The notes below the pieces were generated by a model that saw nothing but the letters and a program-made list of their open reading frames with translations, searched no databases and was not told the origin of the DNA. Of a DNA stretch of 64,000 bases, positions 1 through 9,498 are shown piece after piece. Position numbers and translations under genes: made by a program. Each line of letters begins with the position of its first letter. Within the stretch, counting starts at the first letter, position 1. Where the stretch lies: assembly GCA_013400115.1 (NCBI GenBank), contig VXBP01004056.1, forward strand, positions 1 through 64,000. Reading direction: 5' to 3'. The stretch is from Rhinopomastus cyanomelas (lineage: Eukaryota > Chordata > Aves > Bucerotiformes > Rhinopomastidae).

Positions 1-179
1 AGGATAGCAAGAGGTCACCTGTTCTTCCTTAAGATTAGAGATCTGCCCTACTTGTGCTCACCCATCAACTATCCCACTGCCCCTCAAATCTAGTTTAAAG
101 ACATTTGTTTCCAGAGTGGATACACCATCCACTACTGCCTCACCAGAGACTTCAGTACCATCCCCTTCCCCCGTCAATC

Positions 180-923
180 CTAGTTTAAAGCCCTCTTGAT
201 GAGGCCTGCCAACTCGTGGCCTAGTGCCCTTTTACNACACACAGGACCTTCTGTCCCTTTCAGAAAGGAGTCACAGACTATCATCACCCTTCTCTTCTTT
301 TTTGTATTAGAGGTTTTGAGTTTTTTTTTTGTAAGGGTTCTCTTTAGGGGTTCTCTGGTTAGGACAATGTCTTCGACCTCCTCATCCTGATCCCCAAAAT
401 CCAGTGGCCCAAACCTATTCTCCAAGGGCAGATGGAGAAGTGGCATCTGGAAAGGCACAGGGGGGCAGGAGAGGGTTCTGTTTCCCCCACGGATGGGAAC
501 CTGTTCCCATTCCTCCTCATCATCAGGGGGAACCCTACCTTCTTCCTTGTGGGACAAAGCCTCGAGCTCTTCCAGTTCCTGAGCACGTTCTTCCCGCTGA
601 TGGGAAGTACCAGGCTCCTCTGACTCCTGGGCTGCTCTAAGAGATGAGGATGTGCTACACCACCAATCTATCTCCTTTTCGCACTCACAGATACTCCTCA
701 GCCTATTCACCTCGTCCCTCAACTCAGCTACCATAGAGAGGTCACTTACCTGTTCACAACGTACGGACGTGTTTCCGGCACCACTCTCTTGCAGCGGCAT
801 AAAGCTCAGGCATTCCCTGCAGTCAGGAGTCTGAACAGCTGCATCCATTGTCAGGGGGATTGTCTGGGCAAACGAATCCCTCCTAGCAGCTGCTCTAGCC
901 CTGGATCTTCTAACCCCACTCAT
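180..923 (-). pseudogene. CR1 ORF1 protein remnant with most of its esterase domain missing
   Basis: CR1 ORF1 encodes a nucleic-acid-binding protein with a cysteine-rich N-terminal part and a C-terminal SGNH-type esterase. The frame opens with ATG at 923; the open frame extends three codons further upstream only through a TTG. Visible features are a CREC cysteine motif about 36 residues in, a leucine/glutamate-rich stretch suggesting a coiled coil (about residues 65-130), an acidic middle, and a lysine-rich patch just before MIVCDSFLKGTEGPVC. That last segment is block I of the esterase, where the usual GDS reads CDS. It is followed at once by the N and then by ...LGHELAGLIKRALN, which resembles the normal C-terminus. 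About 100 or more residues of the domain are therefore absent, exactly at the N. No function is expected. Confidence 0.75.
236..236. other. single-base assembly ambiguity (N) at a CR1 ORF1 deletion junction
   Basis: One N separates esterase block I from the C-terminal tail of CR1 ORF1. The intervening part of the domain is missing. A single N usually marks a join of unresolved size, so the deletion may be an assembly effect and not biological. Confidence 0.7.
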
Positions 924-1275
924 TGCCAACAAGAGGAAGACAGGAGAGAGAAGATTGAAAGCAAGACAGAAACACGACCTAACAGAACAAGGCGGCGTCT
1001 GCAGCCCTGCCTGTGCGAACTGCCGTGCAAACTGCCTCGCTATGATCCTGTTAGCCTACTCCTGTTCGCTGTGCTCCGGCATCGCCGTGCTCCCCTGGAG
1101 GCTCTCGCCCTTAAATACTGGAAGGAGAGTCACGCCAAGACTCCTCCCTGCCGGCCGCTGCAAAGCTCCTCAGGAAATGAAGGCACTTCGCTGCTGCCAC
1201 GCGGTTTGAATGTGGGCAGGGGAAGCTGTGACTCTCTTCATGGTCTTTACGTGTCTTGCGTACCAGAAACAGAGA
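924..1275 (-). promoter_or_regulatory. CR1 5' UTR / internal promoter region
   Basis: This stretch lies upstream of the ORF1 ATG on the minus strand. It is richer in G+C and CpG than the surroundings and contains a TATTTAAG-like motif (plus strand near 1111-1120). CR1 leaders are GC-rich internal promoters. The assignment rests on position relative to ORF1 and composition; the transcription start cannot be placed. Confidence 0.45.
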
Positions 1276-1592
1276 ACCCTGACTACCTGAAAGGAGGTTG
1301 TACTCAGGTGGGTGTCAGGCTCTTCTCCCAGGCAACCAGCACCAGGATGAGAGGGCAGAACCTGAAGCTGTCAGGGGACAGTTCAGTTGGAAGTTAGGAA
1401 GCCCTGCCTCACAGAAAGGGTGATCAGAGCCTGAACTGGAGTGCCCAGGGCAGTGGTGCAGTGCCCATCCCTGGAGGTGTTGAAGGACAGTCTGGCTGTG
1501 TCCCTTAGTGCCCTGGTCTGGCAGATGGGGTGATGCTAGGTGCTGGGCTGGATGAGCTCAGAGGGCTTTTCCAGCCTCAATGATCTGTGATT
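1276..1592 (+). mobile_element. CR1 LINE 3' fragment (subfamily ending ...GAGCTCAGAGGGCTTTTCCAGCC)
   Basis: Matches the 3' end of CR1: the region running from 'ggttgtactcaggtgggtgt' through 'ccctggtctggcagatgggg' to 'ccagcctcaatgatctgtga'. It belongs to the same subfamily as the copies near 26.8, 35.1, 42.6 and 50.6 kb. It is 5' truncated and sits head-to-head with the minus-strand CR1 on its left. Confidence 0.85.
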
Positions 1593-3501
1593 TCTCCTTG
1601 GCTACCATTTTACTGCTTTAGCTAGTTACATCTGACAGCACTGATGCAGAAGGCAGACAGGAGCAACCAGACATGGGGAAACACAAGACTGAGAGGTACA
1701 ATCATAACAGACTGGGCCATATTTCCTTGTGCACAGTACTGAAAAATATGGTCCTATGTTTAATGTTAATGGAAATCGTCTTTCATGCATCATCACCATG
1801 GGGACATTTCTATTAACATTAAACACACCTGGGTACCAGTAAATGTTACTGGCTGGCAGAGGAAAGTTACAATGTGTGTAATTTTGCTCTTTGTTTTCTC
1901 TTACCATGTGTAGGTGTCTGGGTGGCACTGTTTAGTATCAGGTGGTTATAATTTGGTTCTTGGTCATCTGAAATTCACAGAGAAAAAGAAAAAGACCTTT
2001 AAGAAACAGCTTTGCATACCCTCTGATCTGCAGATGATAATTACAGCTCACAGCATTCACAGGAAATCTCAGCATGATTAAGGAAAAGAGAAGAAAATGC
2101 TTAAGAAGGCAGAAGATTCTGTTACGTTGTTCACTTAAAATTCCAGATGCAAGAAGAACATGATAATGGAAAACTGCTCCCCTTCTGCTGAGCCTGCAAA
2201 TTAGTGTTATCTGCAAAGGTAAGAAGCATGTCCAGGCAGGAGCAAACCCAAACTGGGGTACCATCATCAGTGGCATGTCCTGGAAGGTGCTGGAACCTCA
2301 CAGCCCCTGCTTCACTGCTCCACCTCCCCTCAGCAGAGAGGTTGTTAGGACATCAGTCCAAACTACAAAACAAACTACAAGACTCTCCTACTGTGACCAC
2401 AGCCCCAACAGCAATGTTCCATGTGAGTGGAGAGGAAGATCAAATAAGTGGCCTCATAAATGCAGGAGGTAGAGTCAAACAGCTGCACCCAGTCTGTACA
2501 TCTTCCTCCCCTGAGACCTGAGAATCCTGTAAGAGCTGATGCATTCAGTATTAAATGTACCAAACTGCAAAGCAGAAGGAGCAATCAGTGGTGGAACAAC
2601 TGCTGCCATTGTGGTCAGTAATCACCCCTTAGGTTGGGAAACACCTTTATCACTCTCTCACTGTAATAAGACCATTAGGTAAGTGACTGCTGATCAGCTT
2701 CATTCATCTGTAGTTTGCAGACAAACCTTCAGTAATGACCAGCTCTTGATCTGTACCTTTACAACCTGTAATGGAACTGCAGTAACTAGGGTGAGATTTC
2801 AGGAAATCTCACACTCTCTTTCTGCAGGATGGGCTACTCTGATGCCTACTCTGTTCTTCTTAAGAAACCATCACTGCTATTTCCCTTTCTCACAGAAGAT
2901 GTTTCATTAGGTTGTTTTTTTTACTGCTTTATGGGCCAATTGCTTCTTCCCTGTCCTCCAGAGACATGGAGAAAATCTCCGTTATTCTGCAATATCTCCT
3001 TATGACAAAGCTGTTGTAATAAGTTCCCTAAACTTTATTCCTCAATATAAACAATGAAATTTCCTTTATGTTTTCCTATAAACCCTGCTTTGCCTCTGAT
3101 AGTTGTAATTCCAGCAGCCCGTGCTCTTTCCCACTGGCTTAGATCCTTTTCAAGGCTGGAATACAGGGAGGAGCATGTTCCTTACCAGTACAGAGTGGAG
3201 TGGCTGGGTTCTTCCCAGTCATCTATTCTTGTTCACATGGACATACATTATATTTTTCTCTACTTATTGAAGTAGTTTGTGATCCTTCATGGCTCCCTTA
3301 TTGCTTTAACAAAGAACCGTGACCTGTCCAGTTGTTCTCCAACATACTCAGGGAGTGTGTAAAAAGTGCTCATGTTTCAGTCCAGTGGAGAGCATTTTTC
3401 TCCACTCAGTCCATTCATTTTCAGTCTATTTATCAAATTTATCATGAATATTTTACACTCTAATCCATCTCTCTAATAGACTTATGGTCATGCAAACATC
3501 A
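1593..3501. other. unique sequence, no gene recognised
   Basis: No recognisable coding exon. The longest open frame is about 112 codons (minus, 1938-2276), without family features. An imperfect palindrome at 1721-1863 is listed separately. Otherwise I see nothing. Confidence 0.5.
1721..1863. repeat. imperfect palindrome, possible MITE remnant or hairpin transcript
   Basis: The arm GTTTAATGTTAATGGAAA (from 1758) is matched by its inverse complement ending near 1823, with 17 of 18 bases pairing. Pairing continues weakly outward through TACTG (1736) against CAGTA (1837-1841) and TTTCCT (about 1722) against GGAAAG (about 1861). The centre is CATGCATCATCACCATGG-like. This could be the footprint of a short non-autonomous DNA transposon with long terminal inverted repeats, or a hairpin-forming locus. 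I do not recognise the family. Confidence 0.5.
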
Positions 3502-3743
3502 CAGCTGGAACATAGGAGGTTCCACATAAATGTGAGAAAGAACTTCTTCACAGTGAGGGTGATGGAGCACTGGAAGGGGCTGCCCAAGGAGGTTGTGGAG
3601 TCTCCTTCACTGGAGATGTTTAAGACCCACCTGGATGTGTTCCTGTGTGACTTGGTGTAGGTGATCCTGCTGTTGCAGGGGGATTGGACTAGATGATCTT
3701 TCAAGGTCCCTTCCATTCCCTAACGATTCTATGATTCTATGAT
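3502..3743 (+). mobile_element. CR1 LINE 3' end, young subfamily
   Basis: A 5'-truncated CR1. It starts in the C-terminal part of ORF2 (gctggaacataggaggttcc) and runs through the 3' UTR motif 'ggattggactagatgatctt' to two tail units of ATTCTATG. This is the commonest subfamily in the window. Confidence 0.9.
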
Positions 3744-3780
3744 ATCATCTGCAAATTAGCAAGCAAATTTCTTTTCAGCG

Positions 3781-3992
3781 AATCATGGAACAATTCAGGC
3801 TGGAGGAGACCTTCAGGATCAATAAGTCCAACCCTTTCCTAGCCCTATCATCACCACTAAACCATGTCCTTCAACACAACATCTATCCTTCTCTGAAATA
3901 CCTCCAGGGATGGTGACTCAACCACGTCCCTGGGCAGGCTGTTCCACTGCCTAACAATCCTTTGAGTAAAGAAATTCCTCCTGACATCCAAT
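3781..3992 (-). mobile_element. CR1 LINE 3' fragment, diverged
   Basis: Reads in reverse from the tail (aatcatggaacaattcaggc) through 'aagtccaacc', 'acctccagggatggtgactc' and 'ctgggcaggctgttcca' to 'ttcctcctgacatccaa'. It lies tail-to-tail with the plus-strand CR1 36 bp to the left and is more diverged, hence older. Confidence 0.85.
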
Positions 3993-4030
3993 TTTTACAC
4001 CAGTGCCAAAAAGTCTAAATGCAGAACCAC

Positions 4031-4236
4031 ATCATAGAATCATAGACCGGCCCAGGTTGGAAGGGACCTCCAAAGGTCATCCAGTCCAACCACCCTGCAG
4101 TAAGCAAGGACAACCTCAACTAGATCAGATTGCCCAGAGCCTTGTCCAGCCTCCTCTTGAGTATCTCCAGGGATGGGGCCCTAACTCCCTCCCTGGGCAA
4201 CCTGTTCCAGTGTTCAGCCTCCCTCCTGCTAAAGAC
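4031..4236 (-). mobile_element. CR1 LINE 3' fragment
   Basis: The tail 'atcatagaatcatagaccgg' is followed by 'ggttggaagggacctccaaa', 'catccagtccaacc', a CTCCAGGGATGGGG block and 'ctgggcaacctgttccagtg'. It is the same subfamily as the copy at 31.4 kb. Confidence 0.88.
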
Positions 4237-5230
4237 CTGGGTTCATCCTTCTACTGATTTTGAGTTCCCTTATATGGTTAGTCAGCCAGCACTGCATCTG
4301 CCCCGCACAGGTTCATTAAGAACACACTTCTCAAATCAGTCTTGCATTACTTTCCCAGAAGCTGCTGAAAAACCTTGTTAGGCCATGATCCTTAATTTAA
4401 GCTATTTCTTCATAGCCAGAACACAAAGAAAAAACAAAAATAGGTTATCTTGACATTATTTTGCTTCTGAGAAGTCCTCTTCTATCTCACTGGAAACTCC
4501 CCTCCCCACACATTGTACTGAATGTCTGTGTTACAGCCAGCATTATAATCAGAGGTTATCTATCTGGATGGCAACAGACTGGTCACCTTCACTCACTGCT
4601 CCACCTAGAAATCAGTCCCTCACCACCTACCCAGACAGCTAACAGCACAGACAGCATCTCATCCTGGCTGCCACTAGGTGATAAGCAAATCATGACAGGA
4701 GCCCAGGTTCACACAAGTACCTACAGAGCCCTTGAGTAAGTGGCCTAAAGGTCACCTAAGTTAGAATTTTCCTTTGGATCCTCTGCTGCTGGCTACTAAT
4801 AGCAAACAAAACTCCTGCAGTAACTACTTATGATACTTCACATCAGCTTCTGTGACTACATAGAGTACAACTTCACTTTAATATTAAAACTGAATGGGAG
4901 GATAGGCCAGGTAAATCAGAAACTGGGTGTTTCTGGTATCCCTGAACTGTCGGGAGGGATTTCCAGAGATACGGGATCAGATGGGACACGCTTCATCTGC
5001 TTTCCAGCCAGCATAAACACCCCTGCCAAAATCTCTGCATTAGAGTTTTAACTGTTTCTAGAGTTCAGAAAGACCTTTCAGCACTATGATTTTAATAGAC
5101 TGGATGTAATGGTAAGTCTGACACACGTCTGAAAGTACTAGCAGAAGTAATCTTAGTCTTCATGACCAAACCCCACAATACACCTTAGTTCTTAACTGAA
5201 TGACCTGGTTTCTTCTCCCAATAGATCTTC
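4237..5230. other. unique sequence, no gene recognised
   Basis: No repeats or exons recognised. The longest open frame is about 92 codons (plus, 4461-4739) and has no family features. Confidence 0.5.
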
Positions 5231-5822
5231 AATAGAATCACAAACTGGTCTGGATTGGAAGGGACATTTTAAGATACCTTAACCCCTAGCCCTTGCCATG
5301 GGCAGCAACACCTCTGATCAGACCAGGTTGCCCAGAGTTCCATCCAACCTGGGCTTGGACACTTCCAGGGATGGAGCAGCCACAGCCTCCCTGGACAGCC
5401 TGTTCTAGGGCCTCAGTGTCCCCCTAATATCTAACCTAAATCTCCCTTCTTCAGAGCCATTTCCCCTTGTCCTGTCACTACAAACTCTTAACAAAAGCTC
5501 CTCCCCATCTTTCCTGTAGCCCCCCCTTCAGGTACTGGAAGGCTGCTATAAGGCCTTCCCAGAGCCTTCTCCTCTCCAGGCTGAACAGCTCCAGCTATCT
5601 CACAGTATCACAGTATCACGGTATTATCAAGGTTGGAAGAGACCTCATAGATCAGCTCGTCCCCATAGGAGAGGGGCTCCAGCCTTCTGATCTCGTGGCC
5701 TCCTCTGGGCTCGCTCCAAGAGTTCAATGTAATTTTTGTGTTGGGGGCTCCAGAACTGGATGCAAGACTCCAGTGGGGAATCACAAGAGCAGAGCAGAGG
5801 GGGAGGATCACCTCCCTCAAAC
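5231..5822 (-). mobile_element. CR1 LINE 3' part, interrupted by a second CR1
   Basis: An old CR1 reading right to left. Its 3' UTR and ORF2 C-terminal region run from 'aatagaatcacaaactggtc' to about 5602. The copy resumes near 5654 with 'ataggagaggggctccagcc' and 'ttgtgttgggggctccagaa' and ends near 5822. Between the halves sits a short CR1 tail (next entry). The two halves are collinear parts of one element, which shows nested insertion. Confidence 0.85.
5603..5653 (-). mobile_element. very short CR1 3' terminus nested inside an older CR1
   Basis: About 50 bp: tail units CAGTATCA, CAGTATCA, CGGTATTA, then 'tcaaggttggaagagacctc' and 'atagatc'. It has the same 3' end as the copy at 46.25 kb, whose tail unit also differs from the common ATTCTATG. 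Extreme 5' truncation left only the 3' terminus. Confidence 0.8.
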
Positions 5823-6230
5823 TTCATAGTTTTTGATGAGACTAAGGAAACAATTCGTTACTAGAAAACCCTTATCCCTGTAGATACTTCTATATCATGA
5901 GGCTTCTCAATTATCGACTTGATTACTGGTTTTGATCATCTAAATATAAATATTTTGTGCTTATGAAAAGTTGTCGGGCCAAGGTTCAGGCTGGTATGTA
6001 AAGACTGAACCAGATTCAGTTCATGACACTGCAGAGCAGAAATGTGTTCTCAGTACTGGTGTTAATCACTACAGCCAGCAACAGGGCTGCTGGGACTGCC
6101 AGGAACACAGCTTTGGAACATCCCCTTCAGTGCACGGTGTGTAAGCTTGGGCTGCAAAGGCAGCTGTTTTGTACAGGGAACGTCTGAGAACAACTGTCTC
6201 CCTTAGGGCTGGTTTGCTTTTATCAAGTTC
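5823..6230. other. unique sequence, nothing recognised
   Basis: About 400 bp between two CR1 copies. No open frame of note and no repeat recognised. Confidence 0.5.
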
Positions 6231-6835
6231 ATAAAACCACAGACTCACTGAGGCTGGAGGCACCTCTGGACATCATCTAGTCCAATGCCCTGGCAAAAAT
6301 AGGGTCCTTCAGAGTGGGCTGTCCAGGATCATGTTCATTAGGGTTTTGAATATCTCTAAGGCTGGACAACTCAAACCCTTTGGGAGTCCTCTTGCAGTCT
6401 TCATCCACCCTCACAGTAAGAAGACATTTTCTAATGTTCAAATGGGGTTTTCTGTTGCCTCTTGCCCTGTCGCTGAGTACCACTGAGAAGAACCTGGCTC
6501 TTCTTCACTTACCCATCAGTCATTTACATACATTGATGGGATTCCCGTGAGCCTTCTCTTCTCCAGGTTGAAAAGAACCAGTTCTGAGGTTCTCCTACTA
6601 CAACAGATGCTCTAGTCCTTTAAACATTGGCCTTTAAATGCTCCAGTTTGTCCAAATCTGTCCAATACTGGGGACCCCATCACTGGTCCCAGCACTACAG
6701 AGCTGTTTCTTGACAGTACTGACCAAAGGGGAAGGATCACTTCCCTGAACCTCCACAGGCTGCCCAGGATCTGGGAGATAACTTTGCTACAAGGACATGG
6801 TGTTGGCTGCTGTTCAACTTGGTGTCCATCACGTA
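6231..6835 (-). mobile_element. CR1 LINE 3' part, old and diverged
   Basis: Reads in reverse from 'ataaaaccacagactcactg' through 'catcatctagtccaa', 'ttctcttctccaggttgaaa', 'ccaatactggggacccca' and 'ggaaggatcacttccctgaa' to 'caacttggtgtccatca'. About 600 bp of ORF2 C-terminus and 3' UTR remain, with many changes. The tail units are eroded. Confidence 0.8.
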
Positions 6836-8345
6836 TTTTATCAGTTCTTTACCTTATTTATAACTTATAAAATCTATTTCCAAAAGTAGCAAATTAGGTT
6901 GTGAGTAATGAGCCTGTTGTATTTGTTTCTGATCTCTCCTTGACATTTGCCGCTGGTGGGTTCACTGAGCATGACTAACCCATCACAGTCACTTCTGTCC
7001 TGAAAGCCTTAGGAAGTGAGCTATTCCCCCCAGGAGGTTTCCATCCTTCCACATATTTTGTACAGCAACCTGTGGTTCACATGCTGGTCCCTCTGGACTC
7101 CAGGCAGCTGTGGGGCTGCAGTGCTGTGAGGTATCTAAGGACAGTGAAGATTTCCAGCCTGGCCACCGCAGCACTCATCAAACTGCAGCAAACATCCAAA
7201 CTGTCCCTTTCTCAGCTGATGTTGCTGACACGCTGACAAATGAAACACATAGATGGAGACACTTGTGTGCGTAAAATGCAAGTACTTAAAACAGGAGCAG
7301 ACTCAACCTGAACACACTCATTATCCCAGAAGGAAAACTGCAGAGGTCTCTCTTTCCTGAACACAGAGTACTGACACCAGTCACCTCACTCCTGGGTGAA
7401 TTCGTGTCTTCACCAAGGGCAGATACACCTGCATCTACATGAATAGGAACTAGTGTCTTCTGATTCTGATCAACTTCCACTTCACCCCCAATAAGTTTCC
7501 CTTCTCTTTTTTCTCCTTAAAAAACTTGTGTGCTTTTCAGCTTGGGCTTGTGCTTAAGAAATGGCATCCAAAATAGTCAGACCCTGAATTATTGGCATTT
7601 TCATGTGGCTGAGCTAATCAGGCATCTGAACACAGCACTGGGCTTCATTTACCACTTCTACATCCTATTGTAAACACTTTCAAATCCATAAAATGCTTTA
7701 AAATGATGGCTGAGCCTTCCTGCACCTCTTCAGGTTTAACAAGATAATGCTGTTAATTGTGATGTGCCAGTTAGGCAGAAGCACATCTATTGCAGAGACA
7801 AGGATCTGAGTTCAAAGCTATTTACTAGGGAGCTCCATTAGTGAAATAAAGGATTCACAGTGCTCTGAATTGCCAGACCACAATAGGAAATTTCAGAGCA
7901 CAGCTGGAGGAGTGATGAGACACAATAACCAGCAGAAAGAATGAGACATTTTCCTGGGAGAAGGGAGCCAAGTGCTCCCAGCCCCTCTGCAATCCCAGTG
8001 GATGCACATGGACAGACAGGGGTCTTTGGGGTTTTATTTTCCAAAGGAAATGGGTTATTGTAGTAAGGATAGAAGAAAGCACTGCATCCCACACGATGTG
8101 GGATAATGTGGTTAATATATAACTTCAGGAACTGTGAGAAACACAACTGTTCACCCATGTAGAAAGGGGCACCTGTTCGGGGGTCCATTTCCAAAAGAAG
8201 AAAAAGTGCTGTTGGAGATGATGAGATACTGTAAGGAGGAAAAAAAGTGTTTAAGTACTGGGAGAAATCTTTGCCTTGATGCTGTCCTTCTGAGATGGCC
8301 CTTCCGCTGCAGCTACCAAGCACAGACCACAGACAGACCACAGAC
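6836..8345. other. unique sequence, no gene recognised
   Basis: The longest open frame is about 177 codons on the minus strand (7838-8371). It runs into the neighbouring CR1, has no recognisable domain or repeat, and is best taken as chance. No RNA gene or repeat seen. Confidence 0.45.
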
Positions 8346-8590
8346 TGGGATGGGTTGGGTTGGCAGCTCATCTAGTCTGACCCTCTGCAGTGAGCAGAGA
8401 CAACTTCAACCCAAGCAGGTTACTAAGAGCTCCATCCAACCTGACCTGGAGTGTTTCTAGGCATGGGGCTTCTACTGGGCAACCTGGATCAGTGTCTCGC
8501 TATCCTCAGAGTAAAGAATTTCCTCCTAATATCCAGTCTGCCTCTCTTTCAGTTTGAATACATCTCCTGTCAACCCCATCAGTTCTTCTC
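8346..8590 (-). mobile_element. CR1 LINE 3' fragment, old
   Basis: Diverged match to the CR1 3' end: 'ggttgggttggcagctcatc', 'ctgcagtgagcagagacaac', 'gggcaacctggatcagtgtc', 'agagtaaagaatttcctcct' in reverse order. The tail octamers are lost. Confidence 0.7.
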
Positions 8591-9479
8591 CACCTGCCCA
8601 CTCCAGTTAACTGACATGATCTGGTTGTAGCCTGTCTATGCACTCTGGAACCTCTCAGGGATAGTGGGGACAGATCCACCACTAAGTACCTGCGTTAGCT
8701 TCAAGCACAGTGAAACCAACCCAAATGTAGGATGCAGCTGACGCAAGCTGGACAGCCCCATCTCCTGCCTAGACCTTGTCCCTGCTGGACAGCCTATAAA
8801 GCTGCCCTGCAAGCCCTGGGAAGGGTCTCAGGTAAACATGCAACACACACAGTTCATTCAGACAGGTCAGTCCCCAACCAGACTCATCACTCCGTAACCC
8901 CACAGCCACCAGTGCATCACCTCCTCACATTTCTCCATGTTTCTCCATGGAGGTGACATTTGCATGGGCCAGCAGCCTGGCACAGGCAGACAGGAGTCTC
9001 CTGCAGGCAGAGGTGGCTTTTGCTGTGCCTACAGTTGGGGCTCAGACAGCTGTGTGTAAGGGTTCAGGTGATCTTCCAAACGTCCCAAAAAACCTCTACC
9101 CTTAGTGTCCTCAGCCTGAGTTTGATGATGGAGAGGAGGCTGAGACTTTGCAGAGTGCAGGTGCATTTCCGAAAAGAGTTAGTCCAGAGTCAGCCATGGC
9201 ATCCAACAACTGATTTCAGGAAGCTTGAGCATCTTTTCCACAAAGGACAATAAAACTTGAAGCCATAATTTTACCAGTGATTATGGGCAGTGCTTTAAGG
9301 TCCTGCAGTAACTGGATGACTTTGGTGTTACGACGTCAACCCCCTCAGGTATCTCTGAGCAAGGACCACTGCCAGCAAGTTAGGATCTGGGGACCTGAGA
9401 AAACCCCTCCAAGGCAGCTTGTGCTAGCTTCAGTGTGGGCTGATGTTGCACAGCCATTCATTCACTTCTTGGCAGAGAG
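8591..9479. other. unique sequence, no gene recognised
   Basis: Open frames reach about 97 codons (plus, 8960-9253) without features. A TATAAAG motif at about 8797 stands alone and is not followed by a recognisable gene. Confidence 0.45.
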
Positions 9480-9498
9480 ACTCTGTCTCTATACACAT

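Larger units (their letters stand above)
1..1275 (-). mobile_element. CR1 LINE, 5' half (5' UTR, ORF1, start of ORF1-ORF2 region), runs off the left edge
   Basis: Non-LTR retrotransposon of the CR1 family, read right to left. From about 1275 down to 924 lies a GC- and CpG-rich leader that fits a CR1 5' UTR and internal promoter. An ORF1 remnant follows (separate entry), and after its stop near 180 the sequence continues toward ORF2 and leaves the window. Most CR1 copies lose their 5' end on insertion, so a copy that keeps leader and ORF1 is uncommon. The exact 5' boundary is uncertain, because it abuts a plus-strand CR1 near 1276. A single N at 236 marks a missing segment. Confidence 0.8.

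Noticed and set aside
1..1592. Head-to-head CR1 pieces as a single inverted insertion (twin priming)
   Set aside because: The left part is a 5' UTR/ORF1 region and the right part is the 3' end of a different subfamily; twin priming would give collinear parts of one copy near the 3' end.
7838..8371. 177-codon open frame on the minus strand
   Set aside because: Extends into a CR1 copy, has no domain, no splice or start context and no repeat structure; length is within chance for 64 kb.
8790..8810. TATAAAG as a promoter
   Set aside because: Isolated motif with no gene, LTR or CpG-rich region downstream.
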